This document shows positions 45,586 to 54,928 of a stretch of DNA of 64,000 nucleotides, piece by piece (within the stretch, counting starts at the first letter, position 1; each line of letters opens with the position of its first letter). This DNA comes from Allosphingosinicella deserti. GTDB taxonomy: Bacteria > Pseudomonadota > Alphaproteobacteria > Sphingomonadales > Sphingomonadaceae. The stretch lies in the NCBI RefSeq assembly GCF_003012735.1, contig NZ_PXYI01000001.1, positions 620,001-684,000 on the forward strand. Direction: 5' to 3'. Position numbers and translations under genes: made by a program. The notes under the pieces were generated by a model, which saw only the letters and a list, made by a program, of their open reading frames with translations, was not told the origin of the DNA and did not search any database.

Positions 45586-46835
45586 GCGACGACCACCGTC
45601 TGTGCGGGATCGAAAGCGGGGAGCGGGGGAGTCCCCGCGGAGATGGCAGGGATGCTGTCGACCCCGTCGACGCGCAGCCGCACGACATAATCGCCAGCAG
45701 CGGCGACGTCGGGCACGGTGAACGTGAGTTCGGTCGGCTGCTGCGGGTCGGCCGGGTTGGTGACGCTGTCGGGCTTGACCTGACGATCGCCGAACAGCAG
45801 CAGCACGCGCTGTCCGTCGCGGATACGGGGAGCGCATCGGATGGTGATCGCGACGTCGCCTGGAGCGGCGGCAAGCGGCGTCACGACGATGCGCGGCGCT
45901 AGCGCCAGCGCCACCGCGTTGCTCGAAATCGGCGGGACGTCGGGGCGCGCCTGCGTCAGGACGAGCAGATAATAACCGGGATGCCAGCGCGACGAGGCAT
46001 CCGGGTCGTCGGCGACATCGTCGATGTGCACGCTGAGCGTGTCGGGCCGATCGCTCGCCGACGGAGGGAGCACGATGTCGGCGTCGAGCAGCGCGCTGCT
46101 GATCACAACCTCGCTGTCCGATGCCGAGACATTGCTGCCGATCAGATCGAAATCTTCGCCGAGCCGAATCGCCGATTGTGATCGCGGAAGCGTCAGCCGT
46201 TCCAGAACCGGTGCCAGCCCAGCGACAGCGATTGCGCCGCGATCTTCCGATCCACGCTTGAGCACTGGCAATGGTGCGCGCACCGGGCGACGGCTGTCGA
46301 TCAGGATGATGCCGACTTCGTACGCGGCGGAGAGGCGATATTGCGTCTGGAAGATCGTCCAGAGCTTCGACATCTCCTCGACACCGAGCGGATGCCAGGT
46401 GATCCGGACCCGCTCGATCTGATTGCCAAGATCGTTGTTCGCCAATGCCGCCGAGATCTCGGCCGCCCCAAGCAGCGGGTGATCGTTGAGCAGGCCCATC
46501 GCGCTGCCGAGAACTCGGTGGCTGGTCCCGTCATTGTCGGACTCCCCGCGGCCGTAAGCGGTGAGGAGATAGCGCAGGCTGATTGCGAGTGGAGGCGTGC
46601 CGGTCTCGCCTGGGCGGACGATCCCGGGCACGTCGTGGTTGCGCCACGCCGCGGCGATGGGGGTCTCGTAGAGGAATAAGTTGAGCTGCGCCTTGGTGAT
46701 GTTCTTGCGCGCGAGGTCGAGCGGCTGGGTGGTGACTTCGATGTCCGAAAGATCACTGTCGATCAGCGGCACTTGGGTGAGCAGCAGGTTGCGCAGGGTG
46801 GCCGTGGCGGCGGCGATGGCGCGGGCATTGCTCAT
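45582..46835 (-). CDS. DUF4255 sheath/tube terminator protein (Afp16-like)
   Basis: 417 residues. The N-terminal 200 are the DUF4255 domain typical of the tail-terminator Afp16: ARAIAAATATLRNLL, AQLNLFLYETPIAAAWRNHDVP, LAISLRYLLTAYG and LLNDHPLLG. It is extended by an Ig/TIG-like beta domain of about 200 residues (LTLPRSQSAIRLGEDFDLIGSNVS and LTFTVPDVAAAGDYVVRLRVDG), which basic Afp16 proteins lack. It caps the end of sheath and tube. ATGA overlaps on both sides. Confidence 0.88.
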   Translation of the reverse strand: MSNARAIAAATATLRNLLLTQVPLIDSDLSDIEVTTQPLDLARKNITKAQLNLFLYETPIAAAWRNHDVPGIVRPGETGTPPLAISLRYLLTAYGRGESDNDGTSHRVLGSAMGLLNDHPLLGAAEISAALANNDLGNQIERVRITWHPLGVEEMSKLWTIFQTQYRLSAAYEVGIILIDSRRPVRAPLPVLKRGSEDRGAIAVAGLAPVLERLTLPRSQSAIRLGEDFDLIGSNVSASDSEVVISSALLDADIVLPPSASDRPDTLSVHIDDVADDPDASSRWHPGYYLLVLTQARPDVPPISSNAVALALAPRIVVTPLAAAPGDVAITIRCAPRIRDGQRVLLLFGDRQVKPDSVTNPADPQQPTELTFTVPDVAAAGDYVVRLRVDGVDSIPAISAGTPPLPAFDPAQTVVVA

Positions 46836-47674
46836 CGCGCAGCCTCGCGGCGCTGGAGATATTCGCTCAGGCTCTGCGGCGCGGGTGCTGCGACGCGGGC
46901 TTTCGCAGGCGCGGCTTGCGGTGGGGGAACCTGCGCGCGAACGTCGATCCGGGAGATGACGATGTTGACCACGGTCTCGGGCGGCGGAAGCGGTTCGGGA
47001 CGGCGCCGTTCGCCGCGGCGCGGCTCACGCGCAATTTGCGGTGTTGCGACCGGCCGGAGCACCGGCGGCGCCGGTTGCGGCGTCGGCTCCGGCCTCGTCG
47101 GTGTGCGACTCGGCGCCGGCGCGGGCGCGGGGGTGGCTGCGGCGGGTGGAGCGACGGCCGGTGGTGCAGCGACGGGCGCATCTCGCTTGGGCGGCGCGAG
47201 GCGGGGCTCCGGCGCCTCGGCCGCGATGGGCTGCTGTGGAGGCATCGGCGTGGCGAGGATTGGCGGCGGCGCGACCGGGAGCATCGCAGGTTCGGCGTGC
47301 GGCACGTTGCGCGGACTGCGATCAGGCGAGGACCGGGCGTCAGGTTCCATTGCGGTTGGTCGCGGATCTCCGTCGGGTTCGAGCGGACGCCGGGGCCGCC
47401 GCGCAACCGGAGGAGCGGGCGGCGCTTCCTCGACGTCCGGAACGAGCGGCAACAAGCCGGCTTGCGGGCCGATCGCGGCCCGGCGGAGTGCGGGCGCCGA
47501 CCACCCACTTTGAGTCTCGACGGCCTCTTCGATGCGGTCGTCTGAGTCGGCACGCAGACGCGACGAACCCGCTTCTGCTTCGAAACGGGAGCGCAGGCGC
47601 GGCTCCACCAGTGGCATTTCGCCAATCGCCCGCGCGGCAACGAGGGACAGGAAGTCGGCGCCGCCCCCGCTCAT
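46832..47674 (-). CDS. Proline-rich protein with VVNIVISRIDVRA motif
   Basis: 280 residues from the ATG at 47674 (ATGA overlap). Short helical N terminus, then about 180 residues very rich in Pro, Ala and Arg, clearly disordered. The C-terminal motif VVNIVISRIDVRAQVPPP, then SLSEYLQRREA, recurs in proteins encoded at the same place in other eCIS operons. It is probably a flexible scaffold or linker between sheath and cap genes; role not known. Confidence 0.75.
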   Translation of the reverse strand: MSGGGADFLSLVAARAIGEMPLVEPRLRSRFEAEAGSSRLRADSDDRIEEAVETQSGWSAPALRRAAIGPQAGLLPLVPDVEEAPPAPPVARRPRRPLEPDGDPRPTAMEPDARSSPDRSPRNVPHAEPAMLPVAPPPILATPMPPQQPIAAEAPEPRLAPPKRDAPVAAPPAVAPPAAATPAPAPAPSRTPTRPEPTPQPAPPVLRPVATPQIAREPRRGERRRPEPLPPPETVVNIVISRIDVRAQVPPPQAAPAKARVAAPAPQSLSEYLQRREAAR

Positions 47675-48405
47675 GACGCCGCCATCTCGACGTAGATCTG
47701 GCGGCGCGCCGGGCTGAGCGCGAGAATATCCGCCTCGCGCCATCCATAAGCGCGCGCCAGGCTGTCGATGTCGCGCAGGATCTGTCGTGCCCAGCCGTGG
47801 ATCTCGCGCATCAGGAAGGCAGCGATGTCGAAGATCGCGACGAAGTGATGACCACAGGCGGCACAGGCGAGGTTGAGCTCGACGACTGCCTGCGGATCGG
47901 CGCGGGCCATGCTCTGGATGATCGGCGTGATCGCCGCTGCCGGCAAGGCGGCGGCCGCGACCGGTTTACCCTCGACATCGCGCCCGGTTACGCAGCGCTC
48001 GAGCAGGATCGTCCGGACCGCCTCGGCATCAGCGCCCGAAGGGATGGCGAGCAGGTCGGCGGTCGCGGGTGGTCGAAGCCGGATCTCGCGCCCGGCAATG
48101 ACGGTCACCAGATCGACCTCGGCGGCGGCGGTCGGAGAAACGCGGACATCTTCGAGCGCGAAATTCGCCTCGAGTTGTTCGCTACACTGCGGGCAAGTGG
48201 CAATCGTGGCGAGCGCCGGCCCGAACAGCTCCTCGCGCAAGTCCAGCAGCATTGCGTCGCGCGCGCCGAGCGGCAGCGCGGCGATATCCGACTGGGAGGT
48301 CCCCGGCCTCACGGCGGCGAGCAGCGCCACGACCTGGCGCTGCAGCGGCTGCCCGAGGCCGCGTTCCCATACGTCAAGGATCGCGGAAGGGTCCGGCGCC
48401 GCCAT
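47671..48405 (-). CDS. T4 baseplate-like protein with two CxxC pairs
   Basis: 244 residues. The N-terminal half has WERGLGQPLQRQVVALLAAV and LPLGARDAMLLDLREELFG, the pattern of T4 baseplate-hub assembly-like proteins seen in eCIS loci. A likely zinc ribbon is split between CPQC (about residue 73) and CAAC (about residue 181). The C-terminal part ends in a helix with WREADILALSPARRQIYVEM. The ATG at 48405 was chosen because it follows the end of the tube gene by four bases. Confidence 0.78.
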   Translation of the reverse strand: MAAPDPSAILDVWERGLGQPLQRQVVALLAAVRPGTSQSDIAALPLGARDAMLLDLREELFGPALATIATCPQCSEQLEANFALEDVRVSPTAAAEVDLVTVIAGREIRLRPPATADLLAIPSGADAEAVRTILLERCVTGRDVEGKPVAAAALPAAAITPIIQSMARADPQAVVELNLACAACGHHFVAIFDIAAFLMREIHGWARQILRDIDSLARAYGWREADILALSPARRQIYVEMAAS

Positions 48406-48409
48406 CGGA

Positions 48410-48937
48410 CTAGGCGGCGGGTTCGGTGAAGGTCGGTTCGGCAGGCTCGGCGACTTCATAGTCGCGTTCCCAGCCCTCGTTCTCGAGCTTGATGTGTTGG
48501 ATCGCAATTGCGTTGGCATTTGCGTCGAGATCGGGGAGCGCCTGATATTCGGACACCCAGCACCGGAAGACCTTATAGGCGAGCGCCACCTGCCCGGCCT
48601 CGTTGAGCACTTCGATGATCAGATCCTTGCGGAAGTCCTTGAGCGAAGTCTCGGCGCCAAGGCCCGATCCGAAATTCCAGATCTTGTTCGCCCATTGCTC
48701 GAACTCGACATCATGGGTGACTCCGCGATCGAGCGTGATCGCATCGAATTCGGTCCGGCCCGGTGATTTGCGACTGCTCGATGGATCACCGCCTTCGCGG
48801 TGCTTGACCACTTCGGTGGTGCGCTTGAGACCCGTCACCTTGCTGATGCCGGCAACATACCGCCCGTCCCACTTCACCCGGAACTTGAAGTTCTTGTAAG
48901 GATCGAAGCGTGACGCATTGACGCTGAACTGTGCCAT
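48410..48937 (-). CDS. gp19-like tail tube protein
   Basis: 175 residues, the normal size for Afp1/Afp5-type tube proteins. Features: FDPYKNFKFRVKWDGRYVAGISKVTGL, the HREGGDP segment and CWVSEYQALPDLDANANAIAIQHIKLENEGWERD. It stacks into the inner tube through which cargo is carried. Only one gp19-like tube gene is present. A GGGAGG site lies before the ATG. Confidence 0.95.
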   Translation of the reverse strand: MAQFSVNASRFDPYKNFKFRVKWDGRYVAGISKVTGLKRTTEVVKHREGGDPSSSRKSPGRTEFDAITLDRGVTHDVEFEQWANKIWNFGSGLGAETSLKDFRKDLIIEVLNEAGQVALAYKVFRCWVSEYQALPDLDANANAIAIQHIKLENEGWERDYEVAEPAEPTFTEPAA

Positions 48938-48949
48938 TTACTGCCTCCC

Positions 48950-50710
48950 CTAGACCTGGATCTGTCCAGCGATCTGCTGAAGCTTGACGATCACGAACTC
49001 GGCGGGCTTGAGCGGTGCGAAGCCGACGACGATGTTGACGATCCCCAGATTGATGTCGTTCTGCGGCGTCGTTTCCTTGTCGCATTTGACGAAATAGGCT
49101 TCGGCCGGAGTCTTCCCCTGGAACGCGCCCTGGCGGAACAGCCCGTTCATGAACGCGCCGACATTGAGCCGGATCTGGGACCATAAGGGCTCGTCGTTGG
49201 GCTCGAAGACGACCCATTGGGTGCCGCGATACAGGCTTTCCTCGATGAACAAGGCTGTCCGGCGAACCGACACATATTTATATTCGTCACCCAGCTGATC
49301 GGCGCCGCGCAGCGTGCGTGCGCCCCAGACGACACGCCCGTTGGTGGGGAAAGCGCGCAGGCAATTGATTCCGAGCGGGTTGAGCATCCCGTTCTCGGCA
49401 TCGTTGAGCTTGACCGCGAGTCCCTGGATGCCGTTGATCGCTGCATCGAGCCCTGCGGGCGCCTTCCACACGCCGCGGGTGCTGTCGGTCCGCGCCATGA
49501 TCCCGGCGATCGCGCCGCAGGGCACGAACAGGTCGGTCTGGCCGTCGCGGAGCGGATCGGCCTCGAGCAGCGGCGGGAAGTAGAGCGCGGCATTGCGGGC
49601 TCCGTCTCCGCTGAGGCCGAGCGCCGGGAGGCCTGCGACCGCGTCGCCCGGTGCGGTGACCGGGTTCGCACTCCACTCGAACGGGGAATCGACGAGCAGC
49701 ATCGCGCGATGCCGGCGGCAATATTCCATCGCGCTCTGATAGACCGTCGCGCCGATGCTCACGCCGCGGACGTCCGGGGGGATGCACAGCAAGTTGAACA
49801 AATCGGCGCTGTCGAGAGCATAGAGGCCCGTCTTGTCGGCTTGCGTGCCGATATACGCCGCTGCGTCAAGCGGCTTGCCCTCATCGCCCTTCATCGCGAG
49901 CTCGGCAGCGCGCACCTTCTCGCGCGCAGCCGTGACCTTGGCCAGATCGCCGGAGGCGACCGCCGCCGCGAGCTCGCCCTCGGCCTGGCCCGCAGGATCG
50001 CTGAGCGCGAGGTTCGCCTTCGAAAGGTCGCTGCGCGCCTTGTCGATGTCTGCCGGAACCTGCGGGTCGGCGGCGAGCGCATCCTTCAGCGCCTGCGACG
50101 CGGTGACCGCCTTCGCCAGCAGCGGAAGCTTGTCGGTGGCCGGGTCGGGCGGCGTTGCCGATGACCAGACGGCCAGATTGGATTCCGCGGCAAGCACCCG
50201 GTCGATGCGGCGCGAATTGTCTGCGACACCGACGTTGAGAAACTTTTCGCTGCTATCGCCGTAGCGCAGCGTCAAATTGAACAGCGCGTCCGTTGCCGAA
50301 AGGGCGAGCCGGGCGCGGACTTCTTCCGAAACGTCGGTATCGATCGTGGCGCGCAGCTTCCGACCCCACGTTCCCGGGCTTGCCGCCGCCAGCACGAGTC
50401 CGTCGACATTCAGCCGGGCAAGGGCGTCGGCCGGTGCGTCGGGATTGGTGAAAAGGCGGACGATCAGCGCTTGACCGCCGCCGTTCACGTAAAAGTCGCG
50501 CACGGCATAGCTGAGCGGCCGATCGACGGCGAGGCCGCCGAAGCGCCGCTCGAAGTCGCCGAAGCTGTTGACCACGACGGGCTCGTTGATCGGACCCCTG
50601 GCGGTGCGGCCGACAAAGGCGGCGATCGAGGTCGCGACCCCGGTGATCGTCCGCACCCCGCTGGGAATCTCTTCGATATAGACGCCGGGATAGCTCACTG
50701 CGACTGGCAT
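48950..50710 (-). CDS. Contractile tail sheath protein
   Basis: 586 residues from the ATG at 50710. The family start is clear (SYPGVYIEEIPSGVRTITGVATSIAAFVG), as is the C-terminal domain with LWSQIRLNVGAFMNGLFRQGAFQG and NDINLGIVNIVVGFAPLKPAEFVIVKLQQ. The centre contains an Ala-rich helical insert (about 175-285) not present in basic Afp2 sheaths. It forms the contractile sheath that drives the tube outward. It is the first gene of the operon, following an AT-rich intergenic region likely to hold the promoter. Only one sheath gene is present, whereas Afp and PVC have three. Confidence 0.95.
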   Translation of the reverse strand: MPVAVSYPGVYIEEIPSGVRTITGVATSIAAFVGRTARGPINEPVVVNSFGDFERRFGGLAVDRPLSYAVRDFYVNGGGQALIVRLFTNPDAPADALARLNVDGLVLAAASPGTWGRKLRATIDTDVSEEVRARLALSATDALFNLTLRYGDSSEKFLNVGVADNSRRIDRVLAAESNLAVWSSATPPDPATDKLPLLAKAVTASQALKDALAADPQVPADIDKARSDLSKANLALSDPAGQAEGELAAAVASGDLAKVTAAREKVRAAELAMKGDEGKPLDAAAYIGTQADKTGLYALDSADLFNLLCIPPDVRGVSIGATVYQSAMEYCRRHRAMLLVDSPFEWSANPVTAPGDAVAGLPALGLSGDGARNAALYFPPLLEADPLRDGQTDLFVPCGAIAGIMARTDSTRGVWKAPAGLDAAINGIQGLAVKLNDAENGMLNPLGINCLRAFPTNGRVVWGARTLRGADQLGDEYKYVSVRRTALFIEESLYRGTQWVVFEPNDEPLWSQIRLNVGAFMNGLFRQGAFQGKTPAEAYFVKCDKETTPQNDINLGIVNIVVGFAPLKPAEFVIVKLQQIAGQIQV

Positions 50711-52153
50711 CACGCGTCCCCTTTGTGCAAGCGTTTCCAAACTGCCTGGAGCCGACGTCGCGGTCAGGCATACGGTGACGCCCCTCCAGGCGCATGCCCG
50801 GGCGGCGAAAACATTGCGCAGGTGAGCGCACTCCACGTGCGCGACTGCGCCAGAAGTTCTGCATCAAACAAGCACAAGGCCTAATGGTGCATGCTTGGCT
50901 GCCTGTGATCCTTGCGGCAGCGCAAGACCCTTCCTTGGCGGACTTCGAAATGAGACGAATATGACCGCTGCCAATTATTTGATCGTGATCTGCTAACCCT
51001 TCGAAACTGCATTCGCATACTGAGAAGAGCAGATCATAGCGAGTCATGTGATCGATGCATAATAAACGTAACGTTGCTGGTCCAGTCAATAAAGAAATGC
51101 ATGGTTACGGTGATATGTATCAAAATAACGTCGTTTGAGCCAATCGTTATATTAGCTATTGGCTGCTAATATATTGCCTATTCTCGCAAGAGCGCTCAGG
51201 TGGCTATCGCCTCAAGCGAATCACCGTTGCATTGCCTCGCGATCACGCTCTCACTTGCCGGTGGCGAGTGCGGCAGGATGTCTGAGTTCACGACATCGGA
51301 CGCGCCGGGAAGATCCGCGCCAACGAGTCCGATATGTAGAGCTCCAACTCGCGAGCTGAACTGTTCTCCAAACTTAACATTGGAGCAAAGTCGGCGCAAC
51401 ACCGCTCGAAAGCGGAACATGTCCATAATGGTGATAAGGTGGTTCCAGAACCTCGCATTCCCAATCGACCGAGAAACACCTATTGTAATCACTGCTTTAG
51501 GTGCTTTGCCTGACCCAGGTGGAACTGCTTATACCTGCTAACTATGCTCAGCAGGAGGAACATGCGCGGAACGCTCACTGCAATAACAGGTATAGAGGAA
51601 AGAAATGAACATGTTCGCGACTCGGCGGGACTCGCGGGCGTGTATCGCTCGGATCGCCCGGTGGAACACAAGGGTCGGTATCAGCCCCCCTGCCTCAAGG
51701 CGCAAAGCGACCAGGCAGGGCGGGAAGACAGCCGGCGAATTCTTCGAGCCTCAGATCGCCGGCGGAAGACGCAGCATCCTCCAGCGATCGGGCCATCGCG
51801 TCGCGAGTCCATGCATCTCTGGCCCGATCCCGAGACGGGGGAAGCGGCGTCTCCCCCTCCGGCACGCTGCCAACGCGCCACCTGGCACCAGCCATGAATA
51901 TTCCCCTACCGCGCGCGACCGACGGGTCGACGTCTCAGTGAATGAGACGGCGCCGCCGCGGCAAAGCCGCAAGGGGGGGCTTCCGGCTGGGGGAGCAAAG
52001 GCTGCGACACCGACGGGAAGGTGCCGATACCTTCATGCTGGCCTCACGGAGAAGGGCACAAATATCCGTGGCGCCCTGTCGTTCTCCCTCGCGCCGGCGC
52101 CGAGTTGCCGCTGACGCTGGAGGCAGCCGCCGATCGCGGCTATTGCGCGGCGG
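50711..52153. other. Large intergenic region upstream of the injection-system operon
   Basis: About 1.4 kb. The part from about 50940 to 51200 is strikingly AT-rich compared with the rest of the window and contains overlapping inverted repeats. This is a good candidate for the operon promoter and for control by a nucleoid or specific regulator. Between 51540 and 52150 are GC-rich frames with repeated Arg/Pro/Ser composition; one ATG at 51562 has an AGGAGG site, but the protein looks like noise. No gene is called. Confidence 0.5.
51139..51172. promoter_or_regulatory. Overlapping inverted repeats upstream of the sheath gene
   Basis: GCCAAT (51139-51144) pairs with ATTGGC (51158-51163), and ATATTAGC (51149-51156) pairs with GCTAATAT (51165-51172). 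The two repeats interlock in an AT-rich stretch, a pattern of operators or a switchable structure. Distance to the sheath start is about 430 bases. Confidence 0.4.
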
Positions 52154-53506
52154 ATGAGCAGTGAAACGCCGTTCGCCTTCGACGTCCAGCCCAGCGAAGA
52201 CGGTGATTCAACCGTCCTCGTCGTTACCCTCAGCGACGGCGCGCCGCGCCGCTATCGCATCGGCGGGCGCGAGCAGCATCATTACGCCGACTTCTACGCG
52301 GAACTCGCCCGGGATTTCGGAACGCGGCTGCCCCGTCATTTCGACGGCGTACCGGACGGCCGCCGCGAGCCCCCCTGGCGGCCGCTGATCCGTGAAAATC
52401 TCTCGCCGCGGATCCTGTGCGGCTATGGCGATCCGGCGGTGCTCAAGACCGACGAAGGCTATTACCTCGTCGCGACGTCGAACGACGCGCCCGATGCCTT
52501 TCCGATCCTCCGCTCCGACGATCTCGAAGGCTGGGCGCCGGTCGGCTTCGTGTTCCCCCAAGGCGAAACTCCGGTGTGGGCCGCTTCGGGCGTGCAGGTC
52601 GGCGACTTCTGGGCCCCCGAAATGGCGCGGGTCGGCGACGAATATTGGCTGACCTATACGGCGCGGGGCACCGACAACGTCCTCTCGATCGGCCTCGCCC
52701 GGAGCGATCGTCCTGCCGGCCCATGGGTCGACAACGGCCGGCCCCTGCTCGGCGGCGGCGTCATCGACGCGCACATCTTCATCGATGCCGACGGCTGCCC
52801 GATCCTGTTCTGGAAAGAGGACACGAACGGCCTCTGGCCGCGCCCGCTTGCCGGACTGCTGCGCGACCATCCCGACTTGATTGAGCGCCTGTTCTCGACC
52901 GAGCAGGATCGCAGAACCGCCGCCTTCGCCGCGGCGATCAAGCCGTGGGCCGACGGTCGGCGGCCGATGGAACGCTTCTTCCTGATGCAGCCGCTGATCC
53001 GCGCTGCGCTGGCTTCCTGGCCCAAGGTCCAGCACGTGCTGCGCGAGTCGGGACTGGCCGACACGATCCTGAAGGCGATGCGGACTCCGGTTTATGCCCA
53101 GCCGCTGGCGATGGACGGCAAATCCCTGGTCGGCGTCCGCACAGAAGTGCTCGCCAACGATCTCGAGTGGGAAGGCCATCTGATCGAGGGGCCGTGGGTG
53201 ACCCGGCAGAACGAGCGCTACTGGCTTTTCTATGCCGGCAACGATTTTACCACGCCGTCCTACGGGATCGGCGTTGCCGTCGCCGATCACCCGCTCGGTC
53301 CCTATCGCAAGCGGGCCGAGCCGTTGCTGCAATCGACGGAGAGCTGGGTCGCGCCAGGCCACGCTTCGGTCGCGCCGGGCGTCAATGGCAATCCCCAGCT
53401 TTTCTTCCACGCCTTCTTTCCCGGCCGCGGCGGCTATAACGAGTTCCGGGCGCTGCTGACCGTCGGCCTGCGCTTCGGCGAGGATGACGTGACCCTGGTC
53501 CCGTAA
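52154..53506 (+). CDS. Glycoside hydrolase family 43-like protein with helical insert
   Basis: 450 residues. The five-bladed propeller markers are present: [18 protein letters not shown] (catalytic base Asp), [38 protein letters not shown] (pKa-modulating Asp), and [20 protein letters not shown] (catalytic acid Glu). Between the third and fourth blades, about residues 230-313, lies a helical insert rich in hydrophobic residues that ordinary GH43 enzymes lack. No signal peptide, so it is probably cytoplasmic. The ATG at 52154 is the only good start in frame. It converges on the biosynthetic operon. Confidence 0.82.
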   Translation: MSSETPFAFDVQPSEDGDSTVLVVTLSDGAPRRYRIGGREQHHYADFYAELARDFGTRLPRHFDGVPDGRREPPWRPLIRENLSPRILCGYGDPAVLKTDEGYYLVATSNDAPDAFPILRSDDLEGWAPVGFVFPQGETPVWAASGVQVGDFWAPEMARVGDEYWLTYTARGTDNVLSIGLARSDRPAGPWVDNGRPLLGGGVIDAHIFIDADGCPILFWKEDTNGLWPRPLAGLLRDHPDLIERLFSTEQDRRTAAFAAAIKPWADGRRPMERFFLMQPLIRAALASWPKVQHVLRESGLADTILKAMRTPVYAQPLAMDGKSLVGVRTEVLANDLEWEGHLIEGPWVTRQNERYWLFYAGNDFTTPSYGIGVAVADHPLGPYRKRAEPLLQSTESWVAPGHASVAPGVNGNPQLFFHAFFPGRGGYNEFRALLTVGLRFGEDDVTLVP

Positions 53507-53512
53507 ACCGGT

Positions 53513-54928
53513 TCAGCGCTCAACGAGGCGCTGCAAGGCAGGCTTGTCGACCTTCGAGCCGTGACGCCGGTCCATCGGGATGCGCGATATGTGCACGATT
53601 TCGGCCCGCATATCGTCTGCAGCGTCTCGCCAGACCGGCAGGCAAGCGGCATCGCCCTCGATGGCGACCACGGGGCGGCTAGCCCGGCTGCACAGCGCCG
53701 CCCGTTCGACGCCGGGAAGCAGGCGGAACCGCGCCTCGACTTCGAACGGCCAGAGCGTGCCCACCCGTGCATCAATCCGGCCGCGGAGCCACAGCCGACC
53801 CGCCTCGTCGAACCGGCCGCCGTCCCCGGTCTTGTGCCACGTGATTCCCTGATCGTCGCGCACCTTGGTGCTGCGGTCATGGGCCGGATCGAGATAGCCC
53901 GAGACGACATGGCCGCCGGCCACCCAGATCTCGTCCTCCACAATTCGCACCCGCGCCCTTTCGCTCGGGGTGCCGGCAAGCAGGCCGGCGCCGCGCCGCA
54001 TCTCCGCCCAATCCCCGGCTGAGATGTGCGAGGCTTCGACATGGGCGATCGGCTCGGCCTCCGTGGAGCCGTAGACCGACACCGTCCGCAGCGCCGGTGC
54101 AGCTTCCGCAATGCGGGCGACCAGATCCGGGAAGACGGGGCCGCCGCCGGTGAACAAGGTGTGCGCGCCTGACGGGAAGCCACTCTTGGCGAGCCGCTCA
54201 GCCAGGGCCGGGCTGAGCAGCAGCCGGCTCACGCCATGACGCTCGGCGTGGCTGCGGATCGCTGCGCCGGCTGCCCCGGCCGGATCGCGCAGCCGCCAGT
54301 TCGGCAGCACCGAGGTGATCCCCTGGCCGAGATTGGCGATCACGAACACCGGGAAGGCGACGAGGTCCACCTCGGGCCGGCCGCGGGCGTCGATCAGCGG
54401 GGCAACCGCGGCATCCTGCGCGACGAGGAAATCGTGGGTGCGCACGATTGCCTTGGGCGCGCCCGATGTTCCGCTCGTGAAGGAAATCAAGGCGGGGGTG
54501 TCGGGCGGAACGTCTTCGGGATCGGCATGTCCCGCGGCGTGGCCGAGCCCGAGCCGAAGCGGAATTCGGCGAACGGCAGGCGCGATCCAGGGCAGCAGGC
54601 GGTAGAGACCGGCGGCAAGGAGGGCGCGCGGGGCTGTCGCGGCGACGGCGTGGCGGAGGCCGTACAGGCCAAGCGCGGGCTCCGGCAGGACGGCGGCCGC
54701 CCCGATCCGCCACAAGGCCGCGAGACCGGCATAGAGGTCCGCGTCGAGCGGGAGGGCGATCAGAACCCGGTCGCCGCGCTTCAGGCCCCGTGCCCGCCAC
54801 GCCGAGGCGAGCGCGGCGGCGCGACGGTCCAACTCCACATAGGTGGTCGTCCGGCCGCGTCCATCGATGATCGCCGGGCGATCGGGATGGTCGGCAACCT
54901 GCCGTGCGAAGGCTTCGAGGACGTTCAC
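53513..54928 (-). CDS. AMP-binding ligase, OleC-like
   Basis: 471 residues. The ATP motif is SFTSGTSGAPKA, the acyl-adenylate motif TVSYGSTEAEP is seen as SVYGSTEAEPI, and TGDGGRFDEAGRLWLRGR is the hinge. The C terminus ends in IPMDRRHGSKVDKPAL, resembling the FPVD-RHNAK segment of OleC-type synthetases that form beta-lactones from beta-hydroxy acids, and of related acyl-AMP ligases. The gene starts at GTG in a GTGA overlap with the GNAT gene and is last in the operon. Substrate unknown; a CoA or carrier-protein product is also possible. Confidence 0.85.
   Translation of the reverse strand: MNVLEAFARQVADHPDRPAIIDGRGRTTTYVELDRRAAALASAWRARGLKRGDRVLIALPLDADLYAGLAALWRIGAAAVLPEPALGLYGLRHAVAATAPRALLAAGLYRLLPWIAPAVRRIPLRLGLGHAAGHADPEDVPPDTPALISFTSGTSGAPKAIVRTHDFLVAQDAAVAPLIDARGRPEVDLVAFPVFVIANLGQGITSVLPNWRLRDPAGAAGAAIRSHAERHGVSRLLLSPALAERLAKSGFPSGAHTLFTGGGPVFPDLVARIAEAAPALRTVSVYGSTEAEPIAHVEASHISAGDWAEMRRGAGLLAGTPSERARVRIVEDEIWVAGGHVVSGYLDPAHDRSTKVRDDQGITWHKTGDGGRFDEAGRLWLRGRIDARVGTLWPFEVEARFRLLPGVERAALCSRASRPVVAIEGDAACLPVWRDAADDMRAEIVHISRIPMDRRHGSKVDKPALQRLVER

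Noticed and set aside
27245-50710. Prophage or type VI secretion system
   Set aside because: No capsid, terminase, portal, integrase or lysis gene is seen, and no TssB/TssC pair, TssJLM or ClpV. Gene content fits eCIS.
51562-51897. 111-codon gene after an AGGAGG site
   Set aside because: The product is loop-like with Arg/Pro/Ser runs and other frames are equally open; not enough support to call it.
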